Shown here piece by piece: positions 52,106 through 61,699 of a stretch of 64,000 nt of DNA. Within the stretch, counting starts at the first letter, position 1. Each line of letters opens with the position of its first letter. Under the pieces are notes generated by a model, which saw nothing but the letters and a program-made list of their open reading frames with translations, was not told the origin of the DNA and ran no database searches. Position numbers and translations under genes: made by a program. The stretch lies in NCBI GenBank assembly GCA_051418075.1, contig JBPRGG010000031.1:62001-126000 (forward strand), given 5' to 3'. The stretch comes from JBPRGG01 sp051418075 (lineage in GTDB: Bacteria; Bacteroidota; Bacteroidia; Cytophagales; Cyclobacteriaceae).

Positions 52106-54475
52106 ATGAATATGTATCAGCGGGTTTCCATATTAACAGGTCTATTTTGCTGGGTGTTGCTTAATGCTGCCAGAGCACAGTTTTCGGATGAAACATATCT
52201 GTACCAGAGAGACGTGTTGGGCCTGGAGGATATCGTGGAGCAGGAATCCACCACTATAAACAATGTTATCTCAGCCAGCCGCTCAACCAGGCAGCTGGAC
52301 GATCTGCCCATTACCATATTTACCATTACCGGAGAAGAGATCAGGAAAAACGGATGGGTTACCCTGGCCGATGTCTTGAAAACCTTACCAGGAATCAGGG
52401 TATCTCAACCTGGTTCGGGTGAAGATGGCGAAACATTTTTGATGAGGGGATTTATCGGTAATAAATATACCAAGATACTTATCAATAATATACCGGTTCA
52501 GCCTTCTGTACTTTCCGGATTCCCCATAGGAGCCCAATTACCTGTTCGGCAGGCGGAAAGAATTGAAGTGATCTATGGCCCGGCCGCAGCTATTTATGGC
52601 GCAGACGCTGCTTCCGGTGTGATCAACATCATCACCAAAAAAGCAGATAAGACCATGTTTGCCCAGGCTGATGTTTCTGTGGGTGACTATGGTTATGAAT
52701 ACCTGAATTTTATGGCAGGCGGTAAAGCAGGACGAAACAAAAACATTTTAAACTACAGCATCTACGGCAGTAGTTTCAAAAGGGCTGATCTGAGCCTGGA
52801 CCGAAACTCTGAAGCTTTCAACCCCCTTAGCTTTTTTAAAGCTAATCAGTATCAGTATTCCGAGCAACAAGCTATGAATGCAGAAATGATCACTGATGAG
52901 TTTCTGGCATCTATGGGACTTACTGCAGAGGAGTTTTTTGATCAGTTAGGATTGCCCCACTTCGAAGGTACCATAGCTGAACCAAAAATGAGCCGTATCC
53001 CTCAATCCAGCTCCATGGTGGGGGTAGAACTCAACTACAAAGGGTTGAACCTGGCTTTCCATGATATGCACCGGCAGGATCATAGTTCACTGGGCCGAAG
53101 TACCGGAGTGTTTAAATATCACGACCCCAAGGACTACTGGGGAGAAAACATAAAACGAGTATCTTTAAGTATAAATATGGGAGGTCCACGGCTTTCGTCC
53201 AATACCAATCTTTCTTATCTTAGATACAGACTGGATGAAAATACCACTATTGGGCGTACCTATGGACCTTCTGATAAGGTGTATCAATATGCAGCATCAG
53301 ACGATATTTTCATTGAACAGCTGCTTATATATGCGCCATTGGATAATCTTGAATTAATTGGCGGCGCTTCCTACCAACACTCTGGTAATTTACCAACCAC
53401 CAATGACCTGGATCAACCATTCCAGAAGCCTCAATATAAAGCATTTAGGAAAGATAAGCCCCCACCACATCCGTTAATGGGTGATTTTGGATATAATCCC
53501 ATTGTATTTAATAATGTTGCCGGGTTTTTTCAGCTTTTCTGGAACTACCGGGATTTTTCGGTAATAGCCGGCCTCAGGCAGGACTATAATTCCCTTTATG
53601 GAGGTACTACAAATCCAAGGGTGGCTGTTTTATATAAAGCTAATCCAAACACCCGGTTGAGAGCTTCAGCTGGTTCTGCCTTCAAAGCGCCATCATCCAA
53701 TTTATCTTATCAATCTATTGCTTATAGCCAGTTTACCAGTCAGTTTGCTGGGGGAGGAGGAGAGGAAGGACAGATAGAATATGCGGTTATCCCTAATCCT
53801 GATCTGAAACCTGAAATTTTTGAATCATATGAACTGGGGCTATATCATAAATTTAAAGATCAGGCCAATCTGGACTTTTCCATTTACTATAATCGCATTG
53901 AAAATTTGATTTCCTCTAATTCCATAATTATTTCCCGGCAAGACTACCCATTGGCTTTGTACGATACAGTTAGATCTTACCTGAACAGTAGTGTAGCCCG
54001 TTCTAAGTTGTTGGGTATTCAGGCTTCCCTGAAATATCAGGATATAATCCCGGATGTGGACATACAATTGAATAGTCACTTAGCAGTCGGGGAAGAGTTT
54101 TTGCCAGTGGATAGTAGCAGGATTTCAGATTTTAGAATGCTTCCTGATTTTATGGGCCAGCTAAGTATTATGGCTGAACCAATCAAAAATTTATATTTGA
54201 GAATTGACAATGTATTTATGTCCAGCTGGCTCAGAAGGTATACCCCCAATGCAAGAGCCAGTGAGGATCCGTTTTTTCGTATTAATGGTTATTTTGCCAC
54301 GGATTTTATGACCAGGTATTATATGAATAATAACCTGAGCATGTTTTTTAAATTAGTGAATGTTTTCAATCAGGAATATGCTGGTATTGGTGCAATAGGT
54401 CTGGATGTGGATATGCGTTATACTCCCCAGCTTAAGCGGAATTTTCAGTTAGGGATTAGCTTTAATTTTGAATAA
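52106..54475 (+). CDS. TonB-dependent outer-membrane receptor
   Basis: 789 residues. A signal peptide (about 1-25) is followed by a plug domain (about 50-185): SASRSTRQLDDLPITIFTI, then ILINNIPVQPS, RIEVIYGPAAAIYGADAASGVINI. The 22-strand barrel ends in a phenylalanine-containing C-terminus (GISFNFE). It has no CarboxypepD_reg domain or STN extension and no SusD partner, so it belongs to the BtuB/FepA/CirA-like receptors for metal chelates, cobalamin or similar. The stop codon is followed directly by the GTG start of a histidine kinase, suggesting that uptake and sensing are linked. Confidence 0.9.
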   Translation: MNMYQRVSILTGLFCWVLLNAARAQFSDETYLYQRDVLGLEDIVEQESTTINNVISASRSTRQLDDLPITIFTITGEEIRKNGWVTLADVLKTLPGIRVSQPGSGEDGETFLMRGFIGNKYTKILINNIPVQPSVLSGFPIGAQLPVRQAERIEVIYGPAAAIYGADAASGVINIITKKADKTMFAQADVSVGDYGYEYLNFMAGGKAGRNKNILNYSIYGSSFKRADLSLDRNSEAFNPLSFFKANQYQYSEQQAMNAEMITDEFLASMGLTAEEFFDQLGLPHFEGTIAEPKMSRIPQSSSMVGVELNYKGLNLAFHDMHRQDHSSLGRSTGVFKYHDPKDYWGENIKRVSLSINMGGPRLSSNTNLSYLRYRLDENTTIGRTYGPSDKVYQYAASDDIFIEQLLIYAPLDNLELIGGASYQHSGNLPTTNDLDQPFQKPQYKAFRKDKPPPHPLMGDFGYNPIVFNNVAGFFQLFWNYRDFSVIAGLRQDYNSLYGGTTNPRVAVLYKANPNTRLRASAGSAFKAPSSNLSYQSIAYSQFTSQFAGGGGEEGQIEYAVIPNPDLKPEIFESYELGLYHKFKDQANLDFSIYYNRIENLISSNSIIISRQDYPLALYDTVRSYLNSSVARSKLLGIQASLKYQDIIPDVDIQLNSHLAVGEEFLPVDSSRISDFRMLPDFMGQLSIMAEPIKNLYLRIDNVFMSSWLRRYTPNARASEDPFFRINGYFATDFMTRYYMNNNLSMFFKLVNVFNQEYAGIGAIGLDVDMRYTPQLKRNFQLGISFNFE

Positions 54476-57172
54476 GTGATCAGAAAACTGCTACATATTG
54501 TTTTGTTGTTGATCTTTTTTTGGCCGGTTTTAACCCAGGCTCAAAATCAGGTGGCTGATTCTATCCGGTTGGATCAATTGATAAATGAAGCATCCGGTAA
54601 TTTTTCCATTGAGCAATATGATATGGTCATTGAAGCTGCAATGGATGCCTATACCCTGGCTGATGCACAGAATAATGATGAATTTCGGTTGAAAGCATTA
54701 ATGTTACTAGCACAATCCTATCAGCACAAATCCCAGATTTCATCATCCATAAAATACTTTTTGGAAGCATTAAGTCTGGCTGAAAAAAACTATGACTATC
54801 AAAACCTTTTCCAGATCTATCTGAAGCTAGCCCGTCTTTATCAGCAAGATGGCGTTAGCAATAAAGCTTTGGATTATTTTCTACAAGCTGAAAAAGTAAA
54901 CAGTACATTGCAGGATCCCACTTCAGAAAAAACACTGGCCTGGCATATTGGTAATACCTATACGGAATTGGAAGCATATGATCAAGCCCTTCCATATTTT
55001 GAGCGCCTGGAAAAATTATATCAGCAGCAAAATGATTATGATAACCAGGTAAGGGTTTTAAGAAAAATGATCTATATTTCTACCCGGACAAAGAATTACC
55101 AGGCTGCCCTGGATTGTAATCTCAGGATCCTTGAACTATTTAAGCATAAGAGCGACATCAGAGGTGTGTTGTCCACTGAAAATAACCTGGGATATATTTA
55201 CACCTATCTGAAAGAATATAAGAAAGCACTTTTTAATTTCCAGAATGTGCTTTTATTGGATGAGCAGATCAACAGTGACCCTGACCATATTTCCACTTCA
55301 ATAGTCAATTTAGGAATAGCTTATCAAAATGTAGGGCAGTTGGACAGCGCCGTTAACACCTTTTTGAGAGCGCTTGTGATCCAGGTTGAGCAGAAGGATT
55401 ATCCGGAAATTGCTCGTATCAATAATTTGCTGGCAACTACTTACATCCAGAAAAACGATTACCATAATGCCAGATTTTACAGTCAGTATGCCATTGAATC
55501 TGCTAAAAGAGGGGAGGATCTTCAGGTCTTGCAATATAGTTACAGGATAGCTTCCCAGTTGGCTCGCCAGTATAATGATTATGAAGAAGCCCTGGAGCAA
55601 TATCAAAACTATCTGGCCATCAGAGATTCTTTATTGGTCGAGCAAAGAATTAGCCAGCAGGAACAGGCCCGGAAACAACTTAATCTGGAAAAAACAGAAA
55701 ATGACCTTATGCTTTTAATGGCTGATGAAAAAGTCAAGGAAATGACCATCAATCAGCTGCGTTTAGAGGCAGAAAAACAGGAGCGTGAACTGGATTTGTT
55801 GCGCCAGGAAAAAGAATTGCAGGACCTGGCTCTTAAAAAGGAAGAGTTGGAAAAACAAAGGGCGTTGGAGCTACTGGTAGCTCAGCAAAAAGACCAGGAC
55901 ATTCAATTACTGCAGCAGGAAAAGGAAATGCAGTCTATCTTACTGGAAAGAAAAGAGCTGCAGGAAAAAGAAAGAAAAAATCAAATTGCTTTATTGGAAC
56001 AGCAAAAACGTTTTCAGGCTCAGCAGTTGGATAAAGAACAAAAGATTCGTACTTATTCTTATGGATTGCTTGTTTTAGGATTTTTGGTGATGGTCCTGAT
56101 GGCTATAGGTTATATTAACCTGAAACGCACATCTAAAAAGCTGGCGGCTCAAAAGCAAGCTATTGAGCAAAAGAATGAACAACTGGAGCATAAATCTAAG
56201 GAGATTATGACTCAAAATGAACTTTTGGAGGACCAAAATGCCAGAATGGAAAAACAAAGGAAAGAAATAGCAGAAGCCTATGATTTACTAAACCAAACCC
56301 ATCAGAAGCTGAAAAATGCGCAGTCCCAAATGATTGAGCAGGAGAAAATGGCATCTTTGGGACAATTAACCGCTGGAATTGCTCATGAAATAAACAATCC
56401 TATCAATTTTGTTTCCTCCAATATAAATCCATTGAGGCTTGATATAGAAGACATCAAGACCTTGTTTCACCAATATGATGGTTTGGTCAATAGCCAGGAT
56501 ATTCATCAGGAACTGGTCCGGATAGAAGCTTATAAAAAAGAAATTGATGTAGATTTTCTGTTTGAAGAAATTTATGCCCTGCTGAATGGAATAGAGGAAG
56601 GTGCAGTACGAACCAAAGATATTGTTGCCGGTCTTCGAAAGTTTTCCCGTGTGGACCATCAAACTCTGGGCCTGGGTAATATTCATGAAGGTTTAGAATC
56701 TACCCTTCTACTTTTGAAAAATAGTTATAAAAACAGAATTGAGGTCATTAAAGATTATGATGAAACCCTGCCTCTGATCCATTGTTTTCCTGGTAAACTG
56801 AACCAGGTTTTTATGAATATATTAAATAATGCTGTGCAAGCTATTGAGCATAAAGGTACTATTCAGATCCAAACAAATCAGGTGAAGCTGAACAAGCAGG
56901 AATTTGCCAGAATTACCATTAATGACTCCGGTCCAGGCATATCAAGGGAAAACCTCTCAAAGATATTTGATCCATTCTTTACCACAAAAACTGTAGGAGA
57001 AGGCACTGGGCTGGGTTTGTCCATTAGTTATGGCATTATCCAGCAACATAAAGGTAAAATAGAAGTTCAAAGTAAACCAGGTAAAGGCACGGAATTTACC
57101 ATCTTATTACCTTTAGATCTGAAAGAACAGATGCAGACTGATGATGGAAAGCAACTGGTTTCAAAAAGTTGA
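54476..57172 (+). CDS. TPR-domain histidine kinase coupled to the TonB receptor
   Basis: 898 residues, GTG start directly after the receptor stop (TAAGTG). A signal peptide (about 1-22) is followed by TPR-type repeats (about 40-380, for example ALDYFLQAEKVN and ALPYFERLEKLY). A long charged coiled coil (about 395-520) leads to one membrane helix (about 527-547), another coiled coil and a HisKA domain with the phosphorylated H637 in GIAHEINNP. The ATPase domain has NILNNAVQAIEHKG, NDSGPGI and GTGLGLSISYGI. The periplasmic TPR array is likely the sensor. No receiver domain or response regulator gene follows. It converges with the aldo/keto reductase gene without any spacer (stop codons 57170-57172 and 57173-57175). 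Confidence 0.88.
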   Translation: MIRKLLHIVLLLIFFWPVLTQAQNQVADSIRLDQLINEASGNFSIEQYDMVIEAAMDAYTLADAQNNDEFRLKALMLLAQSYQHKSQISSSIKYFLEALSLAEKNYDYQNLFQIYLKLARLYQQDGVSNKALDYFLQAEKVNSTLQDPTSEKTLAWHIGNTYTELEAYDQALPYFERLEKLYQQQNDYDNQVRVLRKMIYISTRTKNYQAALDCNLRILELFKHKSDIRGVLSTENNLGYIYTYLKEYKKALFNFQNVLLLDEQINSDPDHISTSIVNLGIAYQNVGQLDSAVNTFLRALVIQVEQKDYPEIARINNLLATTYIQKNDYHNARFYSQYAIESAKRGEDLQVLQYSYRIASQLARQYNDYEEALEQYQNYLAIRDSLLVEQRISQQEQARKQLNLEKTENDLMLLMADEKVKEMTINQLRLEAEKQERELDLLRQEKELQDLALKKEELEKQRALELLVAQQKDQDIQLLQQEKEMQSILLERKELQEKERKNQIALLEQQKRFQAQQLDKEQKIRTYSYGLLVLGFLVMVLMAIGYINLKRTSKKLAAQKQAIEQKNEQLEHKSKEIMTQNELLEDQNARMEKQRKEIAEAYDLLNQTHQKLKNAQSQMIEQEKMASLGQLTAGIAHEINNPINFVSSNINPLRLDIEDIKTLFHQYDGLVNSQDIHQELVRIEAYKKEIDVDFLFEEIYALLNGIEEGAVRTKDIVAGLRKFSRVDHQTLGLGNIHEGLESTLLLLKNSYKNRIEVIKDYDETLPLIHCFPGKLNQVFMNILNNAVQAIEHKGTIQIQTNQVKLNKQEFARITINDSGPGISRENLSKIFDPFFTTKTVGEGTGLGLSISYGIIQQHKGKIEVQSKPGKGTEFTILLPLDLKEQMQTDDGKQLVSKS

Positions 57173-58369
57173 TCAACCCGGTTGAAGTTCCACTTTTTTA
57201 CCAATCACTGAGAAATTTTCATTGATATACTGTTCGTCCCAAAGATTAGAGATCACAGCTGAAATGTGAGGATTTTGCAAAGCCCAAAGATAAGCTTTAA
57301 CGGGCGGCTTCATATCACCAGGCACAATTCTGTCAACTTTTTGAATCCTCCATTCGGGGATAGGCTTTAAAGCCTCATGGTGAGTAGCTACAGCCATTGC
57401 CACTTTCATACCAATGATGCCCATACCTGACAAATGGGCCTGTTTAATAGTGTCTTCCAGATAGCCCGCATTAATTACATTATAGGAAACCATGGCTACA
57501 TCATATTCACCACTCTCATGGGCTGCCCTGAGCACACCGGCTGGATCATTATGAGTGGAAACTCCCAGGAATCTGACCTTGCCTTGCTTTTTCAGGTCCT
57601 TAAAAGTTTCATAGATTTCCGGGATCTGAACTTCTTCCGGGGAATTTGCCCCGTGAGGACACATGACAATATCAAAATAATCGGTGCCAACCCTGTTCAT
57701 ACTTTCTTCCAGGGAATTGATAATATATTTTCTGAATTCGGGGCTTCCTTCTACCTTGTGAGCATAATCACTCATCATGGCATTACTTAGATAAGTGCCA
57801 TCCATGGAGCGGGGTTGGCCAGGCCAGTAAGTTAAGAAATAGCCTGGTTTGTCCACTGCTCTTTCCTGCCTCATTTCAAGGGCTTTACTTTGGTAATACT
57901 CCTGCTTGCCTGAAGGCAGACCATCAAAGATCTCTTTATATAAATTATTTCTTACCCGGTGAAAACCACTGATCTTGGTGGTCATAAATACCTTTTCCCG
58001 CTTGGCAGGACTGTCAATGATCTTGCCGTAAGCCTCCTCACATTCTCCCCTACCATAGGCAGGAGCCATGTCCAGGTAATTTAACCCTCTTTCCATGGCA
58101 ATTTCAGCTGGTTTTAAATTGTCCAGCCGAACCGGGTCTCCTCCGTTCACTACTTCAGAAATCATTAAACCGGTATTGCCTAACTGCCGGTAGGCCATTT
58201 CAGGCTGTTTGTTACGCCACTCCAAAGAGACACCAGCCGGAGCCTTTAGAATAGAGGCAGAACCTTTCTGCTGAAATCCTGATGAAATCACCAATGGTGC
58301 AGTTAATGCAGAAGCTGAACCTACCTGTATAAATTTTCTGCGGGAAATAGGGTTGTCTGATCGTTTCAT
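57173..58369 (-). CDS. Tat-exported aldo/keto reductase
   Basis: 398 residues with an N-terminal twin-arginine signal, SRRKFIQVGSASALTAP (about 9-25). The AKR barrel has the catalytic tetrad in its usual settings: D and Y in NYLDMAPAYGRGE, K in MTTKISG, and H in MCPHGANS. A GVSTHND segment and a SSxxxN-like loop bind NADP. Tat export means that the folded, cofactor-loaded enzyme works in the periplasm. Members with this signal are common in Bacteroidota next to sugar or polyol catabolism, but substrate specificity is not predictable. Confidence 0.88.
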   Translation of the reverse strand: MKRSDNPISRRKFIQVGSASALTAPLVISSGFQQKGSASILKAPAGVSLEWRNKQPEMAYRQLGNTGLMISEVVNGGDPVRLDNLKPAEIAMERGLNYLDMAPAYGRGECEEAYGKIIDSPAKREKVFMTTKISGFHRVRNNLYKEIFDGLPSGKQEYYQSKALEMRQERAVDKPGYFLTYWPGQPRSMDGTYLSNAMMSDYAHKVEGSPEFRKYIINSLEESMNRVGTDYFDIVMCPHGANSPEEVQIPEIYETFKDLKKQGKVRFLGVSTHNDPAGVLRAAHESGEYDVAMVSYNVINAGYLEDTIKQAHLSGMGIIGMKVAMAVATHHEALKPIPEWRIQKVDRIVPGDMKPPVKAYLWALQNPHISAVISNLWDEQYINENFSVIGKKVELQPG

Positions 58370-58516
58370 AGTAAAACTTTTATAATACTGATAAACTGCA
58401 TTTTAGTAAAAAAGGTTTGTATTAGCTTTAAAAAATACATTTTTACCAGAAAGCTGACATTTGACAGCGGGTTCAGACAATTCCAGTGTGCCGACTTAAA
58501 TAGAATTCTAGCTATT

Positions 58517-59005
58517 TTAATTTAAAATATAAATGGATAAATTTAAGGCGGAAGCATAACTTACCCATAGCAGGTAAGGTATGAGTAACCATCCTGCCGG
58601 CTTTGATATCATGAAAAACTGCAAAATGGTGAGGATTAAAAAAATAAGTAATAATGCAATCACGATAAGTCCTGCCAGGGGCGACTTTAATCCAAAAAAA
58701 GCAAAGGACCACAATGCATTTAAGAATAGCTGAATCAAAAACAGGATCAGCGCTTTTTTAACCGGTACATGAATAATTTTTTTCTGCCAAACCAGGTAGG
58801 CTGCAATACCCATCAACAAATACAAAAGTGTCCAGACTGGTCCAAACAGCCAGTTTGGTGGTGTAAATGCTGGTTTTTCCAGATTGGCATACCAGCTATT
58901 TACGGAACTAAGGGTAAAAACTGAGCCAATCAGGCCAGCCAATTGGGATAGTAATATAGCAGTGATCAGCTTGGTGTAATTGATTTTTTTTAGTTTATGC
59001 CACAT
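58517..59005 (-). CDS. tspO: TspO/MBR-family tryptophan-rich sensory protein
   Basis: 162 residues and five membrane helices. The family hallmarks are visible: WYANLEKPAFTPPNWLFGPVW (about 38-58), LLYLLMGIAAYLVW (about 60-73), NALWSFAFFG (about 96-105) and a C-terminal YLLWVSYASALNLSIYILN with the conserved W...A...N pattern. TspO binds tetrapyrroles and steroid-like ligands and in bacteria modulates photosynthetic, stress and tetrapyrrole responses. It is a single gene on the minus strand, divergent from the gap before the hybrid kinase; no partner is seen. Confidence 0.92.
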   Translation of the reverse strand: MWHKLKKINYTKLITAILLSQLAGLIGSVFTLSSVNSWYANLEKPAFTPPNWLFGPVWTLLYLLMGIAAYLVWQKKIIHVPVKKALILFLIQLFLNALWSFAFFGLKSPLAGLIVIALLLIFLILTILQFFMISKPAGWLLIPYLLWVSYASALNLSIYILN

Positions 59006-59497
59006 GCTGTAAGAATGTGTATTTCTAAATATAATGGGAATTAGAAAGATTTGTTTGTTATTAATTCCGGTTTATGACAATAAAAATGGAATGATTTTTA
59101 CCTGCTTCTCCTATCAAGGCATACAGGCATGTGTTTATGTTCAGATACAAAAGGACAAACAGATACTTTTTGGCTTTTTAAGTTCTAACGACACCACGTT
59201 TCAAACTGACTATACTGAACATTCGGCTGCTAAAAAAACGTTATATAAAAGGATTTTGATGTAATATATTTTTACTAAATGTATCTATATAAGCGGATTT
59301 TATTATTATATTGGCTATTTATTAAATATTAATCATGATAATAGTTTGATTTTCAGTACATTTAAAATATTTATAATTTAGATTGATTATAATTACTTTG
59401 AGGTAATGTCAGGACCAAATATAAGCCCTTCACTCGAATTCAATTTACTAACTTTCCCTGTCAAAGCCAGCTGTTTTATTACTTCACTAATTTAACT
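59006..59497. other. 492-bp AT-rich intergenic region
   Basis: Between tspO (minus) and the hybrid kinase (plus). A 76-codon open frame (59034-59264, plus) has no recognisable features and I do not accept it as a gene. The stretch 59260-59400 is extremely AT-rich (runs such as TATATTGGC, TTATTAAATATT) and may contain promoters for the downstream kinase; only partial TTTG and TACTTTG-like boxes are present near 59390-59402. Confidence 0.5.
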
Positions 59498-61585
59498 ATG
59501 GATATTAGGTTCATTTGTGCAATTTGTATTTTATGTTTATCTCCACTTCAAATGATGGCCAGTGATCCTGAGTTTTTGGAGCAGCTCCATTTAAATCAGG
59601 CAGAAAAACAATGGCTGGAACAGGGCTATACCATCAAAGTACATCCGGATACCTGGCCGCCGTTTAATTTTTGGGATGATGCCAAAAACAAGAATCGTGG
59701 TATAGCACCGGATTATCTCCGCTGGATTTCCGAAAAAACCGGACTGAAGTTTGAATATACGGCCACTCAAATGAGCCTGGACATGTTGTTTAAAGATTTA
59801 ATGGCCAAAAATGTGGATATGAGTCCTTCTTTGCAATATCAACCGGAAAGGGCTTTATTTCTGGAGTATACGGATCCTTATTTTAAAAGCCGTTTTGGTT
59901 TTTTTGTAAATGAGTCTACCGATTTAAGTAAACTACCGGACTCTCTGAATAATATCCGGATCTCCTGCGAAAAATCCTCTACTACTTTTAAATTTTTACA
60001 AAAGCATTATCCTGCAGCTGTGATCGTGGAATGTCCCACCGAAAAAGATGGTTTATTATTGGTGTCCCAGGGTTCGGTGTTGGCCCACGCCGGTTCGGTG
60101 GATGTATGTGAGTATTTGATTGGCATGTCTGATGCTTATGAATCCATAGAACTTTGGCAAGAATTACCCCTGGATAATCAATATGTTTTTATGGCGGTCC
60201 GTAAAGACTGGCCTGAATTGGCTTCTATTATCAATAAATCATTGAAAATAATGCCATTGGCTACTAAAAATGCCATTGTAAAGCAATACCAGCGGGAGCT
60301 AATCTGGAAAAAGAACCGGCATTACATTTTAATTTCCGGCTTTTTGGTTCTGATTGCTTTGACTGTTATGACTGTGGCTTTAATTCTGCTTTACAAAAAA
60401 TCCCAAAAAGCGGCCAAATGTTATCAGTCAGCTAAAGAAAAAGCGGAGGAATCCACCCGCTTTAAATCGGCTTTTCTGGCTAACATGAGTCATGAAATCC
60501 GGTCTCCCATGAATGCCATTCTGGGGCTCACCTCTCTGCTAAAATCTAACGCTGTGGATGCCTCCCATAAAGATCAATATCTAACCTATATCGAAAAAAG
60601 CGGACAGAAATTACTTAGGCTGATCAATGATATTCTGGATTTTTCCAAGTTGGAATCAGGAGAGATAGCTCTGGAGATAGAAACTTTTGAACTCAGGCAA
60701 TTATTGGATGAAGTATATCAGATATTTTTCCCCCTGGCCCTGGAAAAGCGTATTAATTTTGAAATAGATTACGATCTTCCTTCAGCAGTATGGTTTATAA
60801 AATCTGATCGGGTTAAAATCATCCAGGTGCTTTCCAATCTGGTATCCAATGCCATCAAATATACTGTAATGGGGGAGGTAAAGTTAGGAGTAACCTTGTG
60901 TAATCATCATCGTTTAAGATTTTTTGTAAAAGATACCGGTATAGGTATACCAGAACATTTAAAACACCAGGTTTTTGAACGCTTTAAACGACTGGATCAA
61001 ACCAAACAGGTAACAGGCACAGGTTTGGGATTGTCTATCAGCAAAGGATTGGTTGAATTATTGGGAGGAAATATATGGGTGGAAGATAATGCTCACCGCG
61101 GATCTGTTTTTATATTTGAATTACCCTACCATAAGCCAACAGCCCAACCTGTGCCGACTGCTCAGCCGGAAATTTCAGAATATAAACCCTATCAATTTCA
61201 ACAACAAACCATATTGGTGGCCGAAGATCAGGATTATAATTTTGTGTTTATAGCTCAGGTCCTTAAAAATGCCGGATTGCAGGTAGTCAGAGCCCAAAAT
61301 GGAAAAGAGGCCATAGAATTGGTAGATCAACATGCTGTTGATCTGGTTTTAATGGATATTAAAATGCCCATAAAATCAGGTTATGATGCTACTAAAGAAA
61401 TCAAAAGGGCGAAGCCCCAATTACCTGTGATCATACAGTCAGCTTATGCACTACCGGAGGAGAAAGAAAAAGCCTTTCAATATGGTTGTGATGACTATCT
61501 GACCAAACCACTGGAACCTGAATTGCTACTGTCCAGGATCGCCCGTTTTTTACATAAAGACCTTCCTTTTTCTTTGAATGCCTGA
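59498..61585 (+). CDS. Hybrid histidine kinase with periplasmic SBP3 sensor and receiver domain
   Basis: 695 residues. Signal peptide (about 1-21), then a bacterial extracellular solute-binding protein family 3 domain (about 35-265: YTIKVHPDTWPPFNFWDD, ARIxPSLQYQPERALFLEYTDPYF), one membrane helix (about 275-300), HisKA with phosphorylated H332 in NMSHEIRSPMN, HATPase (NLVSNAIKYT, DTGIGI, GTGLGLSI) and a C-terminal receiver with phosphorylated D620 in LVLMDIKMP. The sensor probably binds an amino acid or small organic acid, though family 3 domains are promiscuous. It stands directly before a secreted alpha-L-rhamnosidase gene (114-base gap), which it may control, but it has no DNA-binding domain of its own. 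Confidence 0.9.
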   Translation: MDIRFICAICILCLSPLQMMASDPEFLEQLHLNQAEKQWLEQGYTIKVHPDTWPPFNFWDDAKNKNRGIAPDYLRWISEKTGLKFEYTATQMSLDMLFKDLMAKNVDMSPSLQYQPERALFLEYTDPYFKSRFGFFVNESTDLSKLPDSLNNIRISCEKSSTTFKFLQKHYPAAVIVECPTEKDGLLLVSQGSVLAHAGSVDVCEYLIGMSDAYESIELWQELPLDNQYVFMAVRKDWPELASIINKSLKIMPLATKNAIVKQYQRELIWKKNRHYILISGFLVLIALTVMTVALILLYKKSQKAAKCYQSAKEKAEESTRFKSAFLANMSHEIRSPMNAILGLTSLLKSNAVDASHKDQYLTYIEKSGQKLLRLINDILDFSKLESGEIALEIETFELRQLLDEVYQIFFPLALEKRINFEIDYDLPSAVWFIKSDRVKIIQVLSNLVSNAIKYTVMGEVKLGVTLCNHHRLRFFVKDTGIGIPEHLKHQVFERFKRLDQTKQVTGTGLGLSISKGLVELLGGNIWVEDNAHRGSVFIFELPYHKPTAQPVPTAQPEISEYKPYQFQQQTILVAEDQDYNFVFIAQVLKNAGLQVVRAQNGKEAIELVDQHAVDLVLMDIKMPIKSGYDATKEIKRAKPQLPVIIQSAYALPEEKEKAFQYGCDDYLTKPLEPELLLSRIARFLHKDLPFSLNA

Positions 61586-61699
61586 TGTGTTTTTGATTTT
61601 GAGCCAGGCATTATTTTTAAAATGACACCAAAAACAGGTAAGTGCAGAATGGATAGTTCATTAGTTGTACCTATTTTCGGCTCATAAATCGAAAATCCT

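Noticed and set aside
59034..59264. 76-codon frame between tspO and the hybrid kinase
   Set aside because: No recognisable family, signal peptide or operon partner; located in AT-rich non-coding DNA.
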